Positions 1 to 10,855 of a DNA stretch of 64,000 nt are shown here, one piece after another. A model generated the notes under the pieces. That model did not search any database. It had not been told where the DNA came from and was given only the letters and a program-made list of their open reading frames with translations. The position numbers and the translations under genes are program-made. The stretch is from Purpureocillium takamizusanense. Lineage: Eukaryota; Ascomycota; Sordariomycetes; Hypocreales; Ophiocordycipitaceae. The first letter of the stretch is position 1; the number at the start of each line of letters is the position of its first letter. The stretch is from positions 372,001-436,000 of the forward strand of contig NC_063069.1 in NCBI RefSeq assembly GCF_022605165.1, read 5' to 3'.

Positions 1-2080
1 CCTGTCGTCGAACCCGCCCAGTACAGATTGTTATGTTTCGTATCCCACGCGACGTCTCGAGACTCGTCGTATAAGAATTCGCTCTCGTTATACGCCGGAC
101 TCGGGAAGAGCACGTCGCCCATGGTCGACAGCGCCCCCGTGGAAAGCACCGGCACCGCCCCATGTAGGACCGTTAGCGACGTCGGGCTCGCCAGCAGGCC
201 ATGCAGCCTGCCATATCTGCGGCGGTGGTGCTGGCAGAGGTCCTTGTCCCGTTGCGTGTCCGTCACGAACGGGATGCCGTATGTGTCGAGCACCTTTTGC
301 CCGGTTCCCTCCAAATGCTCCCCCTGTCGCTGCGGGCAATTCCCTACGAGAACGTCCCACGCGGACTGATGCCCAAAATGTTTCGCCTCGATCCGCTCAT
401 GGCCGGTAGACTCGGAAGCATTCGGCAACATCACGCGCGGCTCGTCAAGGTGGTTGACCAGGAATTGGGCATCCGGGATGGGCCCTCGCACATGGACGTC
501 CCCAAGAGCAAGACTCAGCGACTCTCCAATGTGCCTGTCAAACTTCCGATGCTCGTTGCGACACGTCGTGCCGCCAGTAGCCCCTTTGAACTCGCACGAC
601 CATAAGTTCACGCTGTCGGCGACGACTGCTTCCCGCATCGCCTGCCGCACCCTCTTTCCGCTCAGTTTAAGGAATGGCGCAACAGCCTCGTGTATCATGT
701 CGAAGTCGTCGATGATCGGTGAGTTGTGCGCGGTCGCGTAGTTGAACCACGACTCGAAGCCGGGCGGTGGGCTCATCCCGTAACGGCGCCGATACTCTGT
801 CGCTGCGGCAGTATAATTCCTCGACTGACGCTCAAGCATCGCGTCGAACTCTGCTCTCGCGGCGCGGGCAAGCTCCTCAACCGGATGACTTTCGCCTGGC
901 AAAAGCCTCGTCGATATGTAGATGTCGTATTCGTTGGCCAAGAAGGGCCAGGCCGGTATCAATGCGAGCGCCCACAGCGCTCGAGTCTTCTTGGCATTCC
1001 AAGGAAGCAGACAGATGGTTTGGCCTAGTGACAGTATTGATAGAAGGACATGGGATACGGCGTATAATCCAGATATCTGGATGTACGGGCTGCGAGTCGC
1101 CGCAATCGAGAAGGTGCCGATGGTCGTAGCAATGCACCACGGCGAGAACCGGGTCTTGCAGCCTCACAGGTCAGCAAAATCATCATTACAGTAGATTCAA
1201 ACGCGATGTAGTACCGTTTTAAAGATGAGGAGCCAGCTCAAGGCCTTAAACAGACCAACGACCACCATTTGTATCCAAGGGCCGTTCGGCGCCTGAAAGA
1301 CGAATGTTCGAATCGACAGCGCAACAACCAAGGCTGGTACAATTCGGAGCGCCCATGGCAACGCCACCTCTTCGATATCGACATCATCGAACGACTCACA
1401 ACTCTCGGGCTCTCCATTTTCCACTTCGACAGTCGTGCTGCCGGGAGTCTGTGACCTTGCGAGCGCGAGATAGGACGCGTAGAGTAAGCCTAGAACAACG
1501 AGGCACGTAGCCAAGGAAACAAGGCCTGTCCCGTTGGAGCGCAAAAGAACGAAGCAAGAAACCGCTGCAAAGAATGTGCTTGTCGGTAGGGCGAGGGGGC
1601 TCAGCAAAGACTTCTGGGTATTGTCGAGGAGTTTCGAATGCTGAATCTGGCCCAGGAGCAGAGGCGTCAGGGCGGGCTGGACATATTCACAAGTCCGTTA
1701 GCGACCGACCGATCACCTTTGGAGAAGCAGGAACCGCGTACAAAGAGAACAACAATGTGTTCCTCGGATCGATAGCAAGCTGAGACTGTAACGGCCAAAG
1801 CAAACAGAGTGGCGGTCCGTGAAAGACAGGGAGGGGCAGGACTCGAGGGTTTCGCGGCAAATTTAGAATGAGGCCCGTCGGTCAGACCATATTGGCGAAA
1901 GATCTTAACAAGAAGGGGAAGAGCAGCCCAGGCAAAGACTTCAGACGACAGCTCGACGTCTCGCGCGGCCAGCCGTTGCGCGAGAGCGCCACACAAGAGC
2001 GCTGCTCCCGCGACGGCAGCGACGGGGCGCGAGTCCATGTCCCGCAGCGGATGCTTGTTGGTAGAAGTAGTATCATCCAT
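1..2080 (-). CDS. GT90 family membrane glycosyltransferase, 3' end cut by window edge
   Basis: Spliced as 1742-2080, 1215-1676 and 1-1154, with introns of 65 and 60 bases, both phase 0. The start at 2080 gives MDDTTST. The N-terminal ~350 residues hold many hydrophobic segments (for example the ones near 1020-1140 and 930-980). The lumenal part follows, with HPVEELAR, RRRYGMSPPPGFE and a C-terminal block containing VLSTGALSTMGDVLFPSP and NNLYWAGSTTG. That last block is typical of the GT90/CAP10 family, to which cryptococcal xylosyltransferase CXT1 belongs. Members are Golgi or ER membrane enzymes that add xylose or related sugars to glycans; that role is inferred from the family and the donor sugar here is unknown. 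The catalytic domain continues beyond base 1, so the C terminus cannot be judged. The family call is firm; both introns rest on frame and splice signals only. Confidence 0.82.
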
Positions 2081-3323
2081 GAAGGAGCGCACGCGGCGGG
2101 AGCGGCCGCCCACGAACCGGCAAAGGCCCAGTCATGGGGATGGGGATGGGCAGAAAAGGACATACTGGAGGCTTCGAGGCGGCGGCGGGGAGGCGGGAGC
2201 TGCATGGGCGGGACGGATGTGACGCGGGAACTCGAGGTGCTCCTCAGCTGTGTAACGCAACGCATTGCGCAAGAAGCCAGCAACGGCCAGGGGGGGCGGG
2301 AGGATGGTGACGGTGCATCCTCCTCCAGTACAACGCACAACATAACCCCCCCCCCCCTACCCCCCCTTCCCAGTCAAACTGCTGTCTCTACGGAGTACAA
2401 GGAACTGCAACCAACTATTATCCAAGCAGAAGTGCGAACGAAACCCTGTTACGTACCACCAGCAGGGACGGGGGCCGGACAAGGGGGTGAGTCTGATTCG
2501 CAACTGCCGGGGACGTGATGACGCGCGACTTGTTGGTCGGAGACAGAGAAGAGGCTTCGAACCAACAGATAGTCGGAGTAGTACCATCAACGGTCACAAC
2601 GAGTCGTCGTCGGTCGGTCGGTCGGGTCGGCGACCACCCTTGCTGGAGCCTTGCGGCGCGCTGCGCAGGCGGGCACCGGGATTTAAAATGGGTCCCGCTG
2701 CCGGCTGTGCATTCTTTGGGCCATGAACGATGCCGATCGTGGGTCTGATGTTTGTGTGCGCCTCAAGAAAGAACCCGTGGCTTGCCGTGGCTCGGCAGAT
2801 GCCCCCTTGTCCTTAGGGGCTGATGAGCGGCCTCTGATCTTCTACTGCTACGGCGGCGGCCTCTTCCTAAATCGATATGGTTGTCTTACACGTAAGTATC
2901 CCGATGTCAGCCTCTCGCACTTTGCTTTGAGACTTTTAAATGCAGTGGCTCTTGGAGGCAGTGGACGAAGAGTACGGGGGTAGAATGTTGTGGCGCCTGT
3001 GAGTAGCTCAATGATTAGGGGAGAGTTACGAAAGTTTTTTTTTTTTTCAATTCTTTTTCCTTTCCGCAAGCGAAGAAAAAACGGAGATGAGGAGATCTTG
3101 GGGCAACTAGGCCGGGGAAAATGAGCACCCGTTGCACAGAGGGCTGTTGGTTCCATCCGTTGTGAGTGAGGCTGGTCTGGTGGCGGCAGGCTCCAGTCCC
3201 CCCCACACGCACTCTTCAGATCAATTCACTATTGGCATGGGGTGGGGACACTTCCCGATTTGGCAATAAAAGGTACCGGTGAGCTGCTTACAAGGTACAA
3301 AGTTGTCTAGCTAACCAACAGCT
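2081..3323. other. Intergenic spacer
   Basis: No convincing gene is seen. The stretch holds the presumed 5' region of the GT90 gene, C-runs near 2346-2367, one copy of the 9-mer TACGGAGTA at 2389-2397, and a T-run at 3035-3049. Short open frames here have no recognisable domain or signal peptide. Confidence 0.6.
2389..2397 (+). repeat. Dispersed 9-mer TACGGAGTA, copy 1
   Basis: The exact 9-mer is found four times in the window, each time between genes and in the same orientation. Its function is unknown. Confidence 0.5.
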
Positions 3324-3672
3324 ATGGCCATGCCCTTCGTTGCGTTGCGCTGTTCGCCTCGCCATTCCCATCACCACATAGTCGTACTGTTCTTCTTCGC
3401 CAGCGTGGCCAGCGCTCTTGCACAATACTACCACGAGGGGCGCACTCGCGAGGGGGCCAGCAAGCGGCACATGTAAGAACTAATTATATATATCTTCATC
3501 GCCCGATCGCAGGGCGCGCACGAGACCCCGCCAAAGTCCCGGGCGTTTGCAGGTGGAGGTGAACATTGAAGCCAACATGTCCGATGAAGAGGCCGATGAG
3601 ACGGCTGCTTGTGGCGCAGACTGGAAATCCGGGGCCCCAGCACCGAATTTCTGCTTACGCCTCATGCGCTGA
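3324..3672 (+). CDS. Possible two-exon small secreted protein, unrecognised
   Basis: Exons 3324-3472 and 3513-3672 would encode 102 residues. The first exon starts MAMPFVALRC and has a hydrophobic core VVLFFFASVASALA followed by a polar segment, as in a signal peptide or anchor with a long basic/His N region. The 40-base intron has a GTAAGA donor, a CTAAT branch-like sequence and a CAG acceptor. Splicing preserves phase and opens 53 further codons with an acidic patch (MSDEEADE) and two cysteines. Sequence just before the ATG (CTAACCAACAG) also looks like an intron end, so another upstream exon may exist. No family was recognised, and 40 bases is short for an intron. This is a tentative model. 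Confidence 0.3.
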
Positions 3673-4936
3673 AGATGTGTGCTTTTGGTTCGTTTCATGA
3701 TGCCTGGCTGCTCACGTGCGAGTCTATTCGCGGCACGTCAAAGGGTGTTGTCCGGGCCGGGAGAAGTCCTATTTCCTTCTTATGTACAAAGAAAGGGGGG
3801 TTCCGACGTACTGATATAGCCGCCTCCAATTGCAAAGGATACATCGCAAGGCGACCGTTGACGACACTAGACTAGCGATTACGCGGCATCAGCTAACTAT
3901 ATGCTTTACATCTAGCGTTAAAAAGGCACCACGACCCCATCATGCCGATTTCGCGATAGCTGCCAAAGGCGAACATCTATCATGACCTCACGACTTTGAG
4001 GCAGCAGCAGCGTGCCGGAGGTGGCCCGTGAAGGCTCGGGTCCGACTCACCTTGTCCGTTGAGTCCGGTCTCGGGGCCTCGTGACTAGGAGTCTTGAAAC
4101 ACACATGGCCCGAGGCCTGCCACGACGCCGTGCTTGCAGCAGGCGCAAAGATCGCGCGTTGGCGGCCACGCACATGGCCAGGTGATGGCATTGTTGGCGC
4201 ATGATGTCATTGAGCACGGCACTCCGAGTGTTCCCCGGGCGGACACGACGTCTTTATACGTAATGATTTACAAATGGTAAATAAGAAGCCATCGTGTCCC
4301 CGTTCCCGAAGGTGATGGGGGGGGAACTGGTGTTGACCTCACCTTCCAGAGACTGTTTTTGTCCGTGTTATTTGCGCCTCCGTCGCCAGCATCCGCGCCG
4401 ATCCGTCGGAGTATCAGATGCTTTACACTCTCGCAGACTTGGTGAGAGAGGTACAATTCTGAGATGACTGTGGCGTTTCTCCGAAGGCTATGTGTACCTA
4501 CCCGCCCTACAGGCGTCGAAGATTCCCGCCTTGAGCAGTTCCAGGAGCGTCCAGAGCCTAGTGCCGCCTGGTCATGCTCACAGACCCCGGGATTTCTACC
4601 GGTCTGATGATGCCATCGCAAGGAGGAGCCCGCAGATGCCCGCACGCCTGCCAGGGTTCGCAGGCGTATCCAAGCGGGCACACGAGCCCACGGTGACGAG
4701 GGCCTCTCCGCCTCATCTTCAGCTGCTCGATGGTCAAAGCGACTCCGGGGCCCCTCACTCTTGAGCCAGGCTTACCAGAAGGCTTCACTGATATCGGTAT
4801 TTCGCCGAGGACTGTTCACAGGATCGCGTCCTGATACCCATCCCCATCTCGCCGAGGCTTCCCCACGTCTAGGCTCCCCCAGATGATGTGCTGAGCCACC
4901 ACCGCGCGCGTGACGCACGACCCTCGAACAGACGAG

Positions 4937-4944
4937 TATAATAA
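4937..4944 (+). promoter_or_regulatory. TATA-like element of first ten-cysteine gene
   Basis: TATAATAA lies 166 bases upstream of the ATG at 5103. The paralogue at 6740 has TATAAAAG at a similar distance (138 bases), which supports both as core promoters. Confidence 0.45.
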
Positions 4945-5051
4945 GGGCATCAGCTCGTCGTCCCGAGGGGGAAAGAGGGGTGTGGGCAGACAGCAGACAT
5001 CAAACCGCCACACGACGCTGCGCAGACGCAAACGCGAACACAACGAATAAA

Positions 5052-5088
5052 CTCTCTGTCTCTCTCTCTCTCTTTCTCTCTCCGCTCC
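5052..5088 (+). promoter_or_regulatory. CT-rich leader tract
   Basis: This is an almost pure pyrimidine tract between the TATA-like element and the ATG at 5103. CT-rich stretches near the transcription start are usual in strongly expressed filamentous fungal genes; transcription start at this tract is inferred. Confidence 0.4.
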
Positions 5089-5102
5089 ACACACGACAAA
5101 CG

Positions 5103-5351
5103 ATGAAGGCGCACGCGTTTATTTCCGTCTCCCTTCTCGCGATGCTCCGCGCTGCCGAGGCGTGCAAGTGCTTCCAGGGCACCAAGGTCATGGAGGTCCA
5201 AACAGACTACTGCTGCCTCGAGAAAGGCGGATACCCCACCAAGGACCATGACTGCCCCGCGTCCCAGATATCCGACAAACTGTCGGCCTTTGCGACCTGC
5301 TGCAAAGAGGAACACTACACGTCAGACTGCAAGTGCCCCAGGGGCTGCTGA
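5103..5351 (+). CDS. Small secreted ten-cysteine protein (paralogue A)
   Basis: A single exon of 82 codons. The ATG at 5103 was chosen because it begins a clear signal peptide (MKAHAFISVSLLAMLRAAEA). The predicted mature chain has about 62 residues and ten cysteines in the order C-x-C-x13-CC-x12-C-x14-CC-x8-C-x-C-P-x-G-C. The same spacing, within one residue, recurs in the gene at 6740, so the two are paralogues. Size, secretion and cysteine density resemble fungal effectors or antimicrobial-type peptides, but no known family was recognised and no function is assigned. Five disulfides are possible. A TATA-like element and a CT-rich leader precede it. No intron is needed. Confidence 0.75.
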   Translation: MKAHAFISVSLLAMLRAAEACKCFQGTKVMEVQTDYCCLEKGGYPTKDHDCPASQISDKLSAFATCCKEEHYTSDCKCPRGC

Positions 5352-6739
5352 TGGTGACGAGGTCCATGTCGCCGGCGAAGGGTGAGACGCGATCGGGACC
5401 AGGCGAGAGCTTGCGGCTCAGCAGCAATGTTTTGCCTATCTAGGCACCCTGCAGCGTGCTGTGCAGGAGGATTGCGGCTTCGCAAGACGTGAATGGACGG
5501 GGGACAGACAACCGAGCCGGTGTGCCCGAGGACTGGAGACGCCCATCGGTCAGCGCCGCCGGGAGAGGAATGCGTCAGCCATGGCAGATATCCTTGCAAT
5601 GATATAGGGGTGGAGCAACATGTGAGCAACGACTTGACGACACTTTCGGGTTTCACCTTTTCTTATTTGGTGGTTTCGCACGCCTTAGCCTGATTCGTTC
5701 TCGGTATACAGTCCCCGGCTGGAGCTGGAACTGCTGTGCCACAACGGCGACGCGCCTCAGGGAGAGGATTCTATGCCGTCCGAGGAACTTTAGGTCCGGT
5801 CAAACGCTGGGCCGCTGCATTGAGTCGAATCGAGTCGAGCTGGCCTCGAGAGGATGGAACCTTTGCTTCTATGCAAGCGCTGAGTTCGTCACATGCGCCA
5901 TATAGGGCCAATAGCTGAATTATGTGCATGGAATACGGACTTGGTCACGCGCACTGGCCTCATTTCAACAAAGACAATTAATACATCATGGAGCTTCTTT
6001 GGGTAGGAGCATGTCCTCCGGAGGATTCGACTGCCTTGCACCTTTTCATTGAGTCAATTGATGTTCAGAAAGCGGCCACTCCGTCCACCAAGAGGTGAGC
6101 GCCGATGCATTTCGGGGTTCTCCATCACCTGACAGTTCAGTTCCTATTCTCGAAGCCGGCCTAGATAGACCGGTATAACTTTTATCCATTCTTCGTCCTC
6201 GCACGATCGATTTGTGTCTTCTTCACACGGGCAACCATGTCAGCAGTCGGAATCCAATGCAGAATGCACGCCCAAATCACATGCTGTCGACTGCGAGCAT
6301 ATCGCGGTGGCGGCTGCCTTTCCCATCACCACGCAGCCAACGGCATATCGTGATGAATAGAAGTATTCCAAATGTGTACCCGTTTGTCTTTCCGCTCTCG
6401 TCAAGCCACGGGCGTGACAAAAGGCCCCCTCGCGGACAACACCGTAGGCGTCATGCATGACAGATCAATCAATGCTGCAGGAGCCCAGATTCATCACAGC
6501 AGGGGTTCTCTGCTGCCGTCATGTGACGGCGGAGGTAAAGCAGGTGATTGATGCGCTGTTGAGTTGGCTACGAAGCCATTTAAGGGGGGACGAGCAATGA
6601 ATATAAAAGAGTCGACAATACGTTCGACGACGACATTTCTCGAATTACCAAATCTCATCACCCCATTTTTTCCATCACTGTGGCTATACTACTTGTTCAA
6701 CTGCTATCCATCACAAAGCACACATCATTCGCAGTCACG
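5352..6739. other. Spacer between the two ten-cysteine genes
   Basis: No further gene or cysteine-motif relic is visible. It contains the likely promoter of the second gene (TATAAAAG at 6602). Confidence 0.55.
6602..6609 (+). promoter_or_regulatory. TATA box of second ten-cysteine gene
   Basis: TATAAAAG lies 138 bases upstream of the ATG at 6740. Confidence 0.5.
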
Positions 6740-7009
6740 ATGAAGTTCAACATCGCCCTCGCTATGATGATCAGCACCTACTACAATGCTGCCAACGGGT
6801 GCCGCTGTATCTCAAGCATCGGGGATAACCCCGAAGCCACAAAGGCCTGTTGCGAAGTACTCGGGTTCCAATTTGGCGGTACATGGTGCTTTACCAAGGG
6901 CTATTATGGCACTGAGAAATTTGCGAATTGTTGCCGCAGCTATAGCAGTCGATCGGACTGTCGCTGTCCTATAGGCTGCGACGAAGGTAATGAGGAGCCT
7001 GGGGTATGA
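6740..7009 (+). CDS. Small secreted ten-cysteine protein (paralogue B)
   Basis: A single exon of 89 codons starting at 6740, where a signal peptide begins (MKFNIALAMMISTYYNAANG). The mature chain is about 69 residues with C-x-C-x13-CC-x11-C-x13-CC-x8-C-x-C-P-x-G-C followed by a nine-residue acidic tail absent from paralogue A. Shared positions besides cysteine include FA-x-CC before the second pair and the D before the final C-x-CP-x-GC. Outside these residues the two proteins differ widely, which points to an old or fast-diverging tandem duplication. Secretion is inferred from the leader; function is unknown. A GTAATG inside the tail could act as a donor, but no downstream exon improves the model. 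Confidence 0.75.
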   Translation: MKFNIALAMMISTYYNAANGCRCISSIGDNPEATKACCEVLGFQFGGTWCFTKGYYGTEKFANCCRSYSSRSDCRCPIGCDEGNEEPGV

Positions 7010-9105
7010 TCAAGAGACAGACAGGCCAAGTCCCTGACGACCGGCGAATATATGCGGGGAGGTATCGACGCTTCTGAACAAGTTGTTAAGTATGTTGGGA
7101 GGTTTTCAGGCTTGCTCAAGTTTTTACAAAATCGCAATACGCAACGTCGCCAAAAACAAAATGCAAATGCTCGAGTGCTTGTTCTCAGTTGACGCTGCCT
7201 AAGACACTCCTCCTCACATTCGACTATGATTTAAGGCGCCTCTTCGTCTCGGCATTTACCAAGCAAAACACGAAAGATCAGTTCAGTTCCCTAGAAGTAC
7301 AGGACTGCGCACGACGGATATTCGGTAGGCGTAATTGCCCTTCTGGGGTCCAGAGGGTGTAGACTGCGTGAGGAGAGGCCGGAGTCCGCCCATGAAGGCG
7401 AAGCAAACAAAGCATGTACGTATTTATAAGATGAAGCGCTGCCGTCTCGTGGGATATGGTGTAAGGGTCAATAACGAGGTAGTCATTTCATGATCAGGGA
7501 GCCAATCAAGTGTCTTTGGACACAACAGGCAACATAACCTTCCTACATACCTATCCGTTGGAAGGACCTTCCCGAGACCAACTATAAAAGCGGCTACCAG
7601 CGGGTATAGACATTGCCAGCATCATGTCCATAGCCGGACCTCCCACGCTACAGCACACCGGGGAGTTTAGGCTGTGCCGTGCGCGCGCGTCTCACTGTCG
7701 GAAAGGGGGAGGCTCAGTCCATGTCAGCACACAATGACAGAGACACACGTACAGAGTCAGAGAGAGGTAGAGAAAGTCGACGGCGCTTCGCAGTCAGGAA
7801 AAGGAGTCTTGTTGCGCGAGAAATACAATGCCATGACGAGCGGGTTTGACCATCACTGATCCATCAAATATCCCACGCCCCTATGAGAGCCGGGTGTTGC
7901 TGCTACTGCACGCTGCCGCGTCAAGTGCTGAGCAAATATATACATGGTCAGCGTCTCTCCTCAACGCGGGCCACTCTCATCACATCACATGCGCATGCAG
8001 CTCAACTTCATCCCGTGCATTACCTCCCTCCAGAACAGTCATTTCATTTTACACAGAACCAACTCCACAGAACGCCCACTCGCCACAAACGATAGAAAAC
8101 TCCCTCTTGTTGTTAGCAATCTACCACTCGACGTGCGTGCTAATGAACTATACTACTGCGTACCAACCAACGTTCACCTGCTGATTCCCAATTCCTAAAG
8201 CACAAACAAAACGGGAGCCGCCAACCTTGTTGCCTGCCAACACAAGCCCAAGCTAACCCCCCCCCCCCCCCGGGTCAGCGCCGCCTAGCCTACCGGCCGC
8301 GTTGCCTGCCCGCAACATCCCCCGAGCCGCCCACTACCTAAAAAAGCCGTCCCCTCCGCGTCGCTCCCGGCAGGCAAAACCACCTCAGCCAGCAGACCCC
8401 TCAACCTTCTACTAATCCACACGACACGAACAAGGTAGCCAGTCAGAGAAGAAAGCTGCACGGCGCAGCTCCTCGTCCCCCGAGACATTTGACACTCACC
8501 TACCCGCCCTGCCGCAGCAGCTGCTTGCTACCATTTTTCTTTTCTTTTTTTTTTCTCCAAATTCACCATTCGTTAGGCAACCGTTGCGTGTAACGATGGC
8601 TGCACGAAAGGTGAAGCAAATGGCGGGGGGGGGGCCACACGACCTGGGGCGCAGGGCGGCTCGCGAGCTGTACGACGACAGCCGACCACATAAAAGCATA
8701 ACAGCTCAGCAGTTCCCCTCTTCCGACCGCAGTTCCAGAACAACGAGACCCTCGAGTAGTACGTTTGTACTTATGTACTCGTCGGTACTCTCCTACACAG
8801 CACGACAGCGTCTTTTATGAAATCACAGTCTGGCCCGACGCACAACGACTGCGTTGTTCGCCTTATATACAAGTGGCGGGCATCTCTTCTTCCTTTCGTC
8901 GCCGCGGCCACTGCCACGCTTCCTTGGTACAGATTGCATCCGACATCATGTACAAAGGACGTGTACAATACAAGCCCTTGGGGACCATCAAGACTTGGCC
9001 GCCGACTTGAGCTCTCATCCCGCCCCCCTCGGCTTCCAACATCGACTTGGACTTTTGACAGTCCCTCCTCAACCACCCCTCGACGTGCTCGCAGCCGGAC
9101 AGACA
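7010..9105. other. Spacer with an orphan TATA box and a poly-C run
   Basis: No gene was recognised. TATAAAAG at 7583-7590 is followed by an ATG at 7624 that opens only 37 codons without a signal peptide. A run of 15 C lies at 8257-8271 and a T-rich stretch near 8536-8555. Open frames here lack recognisable domains. Confidence 0.5.
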
Positions 9106-10855
9106 TCACCGCCCTGTCCACCGCTGCTCGAGATGGCGCAACGGCACGTACACGAGCGCCGCCAGCACAAAGGCCACCTCGAAGCCAATGTCGCCCGACT
9201 TTTTGGCAATGGGCCCCGTCCACCACACCTGGTCCATGCATGGCACCACGAGGCCGAAGCACGCAACGCCCGCCGCCATGGCCGCCGCCCCCCACGGCAG
9301 CCGCGACGCGTCGCTCCAGACGGAAGCGTCGTAGGCGACGGCGTAGGGCAGGCGGCGGCGAAAGGCCAGGTGCTCGGCGCCGACGATGCCGACAAAGGCG
9401 GCTGACCAGTAGCCGATGAGGGCGACAAAGTTCTCGAGGTTGAGGAAGAAGTCGTTGACGGCGGTGATGGCCACGGGGATGACAATGGCCGTGATGAGGA
9501 TGCTGAAGACATACCGCGGCACGCGCGCCAGCCACGGCACCAGCGTCTGGAAGTTGAGCGTGATGGCGTAAAAGGTGCCGCACGTGTTGCCCAGCAGCGT
9601 CAGCGACAGCACCACCACGACGAACTTGCCGAAGCCGCCAGCGCTCGCCAGCATGCCCGCCAGCGCGCCGCCCACCAGGTTCTCCTCGTACCGCCGCTCC
9701 CAGTCGGGGTTGTTGGGGATGGCCCCCGCCACGGCCGCCCCCAGCGTCATGAGCAGCACCGTCGGCACCAGCAGGCCCCAGTACGTGTAGTGGAAGACGC
9801 GCCACCCGGGCACGCGCGGGTCAAAGTACGTCGTCAGGTCGCTCGCGATGGCCGCCCACGGGATCTGGTAGCTGGCCACAATCATGCCAAAGTTGAGCAC
9901 CTGCCGCGCCGATGGCGACGCGGCCGGCTCCGTCTGCCGTGTGAGGCCCGATCCCCCGACGCCGGCCGTGATGGCAATGGCCACGAGCGCCACGGCGAAC
10001 GCGTACGTCTCGAATATGTGCAGCACCTTGAAGCCGGCAAACGAGACGAGCAGCGACAGCAGCGCGATGATGATGATGCCCGCGTTGGGCGTCAGGTCGC
10101 CCTCGGATACGGCCGCGAGGCACTGCCCGCCCACGACGCATATAATCACGGTGAAGCCCGTCAGGGTCGCGAGGTTGAGGAGCACGGGGATCGAGACCAG
10201 GTATCGCCTGTGGACGCGGCGCACCACCATGTCAATGTCAGCCAGCAGGCCTACCGGAAGCACACGCCCGAGTCGAGAGGATGGAGAGACGGGAAGAAGA
10301 GAGGAGGACAAGACAGAGAGTTCATGGCACGCACCCGAAGCTGTACCGCGCCTGAATCATCTGGCGCATGCCCGTCTTGGGCCCCAGCACGGCCAGGGCC
10401 CCCGGGGCCAGCGTCGACAGCAGGCTGAAGAAGAGGATGACGAGGGCCGAGTCGCGCAGGCTCAGGCCGTAGACGGCCGGCCCCAGCATGCCAAAGGTGA
10501 TGCCGAGGATGTTGGAGTTGATGGAGAACCAGACGGTGAAGATGTTGAAGAAGCGCGTGTTGGTGCGCTGCTCGAGCGGCAGCGGGCGGATGCCGTTTTC
10601 CTCGACGCGGCCCATCCGCAGCACCTTGTGCATCAGCGACGGCGGCGACGACGAACACGATGAGGACGTTGAGGATCCTGCGTCATCGTGCCTATGGCCG
10701 CCGTCGCCGGGTGCGCGCACGGGAGGAGCTTGCTGCTGCTCCTTGTTGTGGTGATGCGCATGATGGTGGTGCTGGTGCTGGTGATGATGCCCGCCGAGGC
10801 GCTTTTCGGCGACGGCATCCTCCGACGGCAGCCCGTGCTCGGGGTCGGCGGCCAT
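9106..10855 (-). CDS. NCS1-family purine/cytosine permease
   Basis: Exons 10335-10855 and 9106-10207 with a 127-base phase-2 intron give 540 residues, normal for fungal FCY-type permeases. The ORF carries the NCS1 signature around TVWFSINSNILGITFGMLGP, then ARYSFG joined across the intron to RYLVSIPVLLNLATLTGFTV, and about twelve hydrophobic segments. The family imports cytosine, adenine, guanine or hypoxanthine, or in the TPN1 branch vitamin B6, across the plasma membrane with protons; which of these applies is not clear. The cytosolic N-terminal ~75 residues are unusual: a His-rich run of about 14 residues starting near residue 23, then Gln, Pro and Ser-rich segments. The start at 10855 is the first ATG of the open frame. 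No neighbour suggests a pathway. Confidence 0.85.

Larger units (their letters stand above)
3673..5102. other. Intergenic spacer upstream of the first ten-cysteine gene
   Basis: No gene was recognised in 3673-4930. The last ~170 bases carry the likely core promoter of the gene starting at 5103: a TATA-like element and a pyrimidine-rich leader. Confidence 0.55.

Noticed and set aside
7583..7660. TATAAAAG followed by a short frame at 7624, like the promoters of the ten-cysteine genes
   Set aside because: The frame is 37 codons with no leader or cysteine pattern; there is no third family member here.
8771..9805. Open frame of 344 codons overlapping the permease on the same strand in another frame
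   Set aside because: The permease frame is conserved over its whole length; this one is Arg/Gly/His-rich out-of-frame translation.
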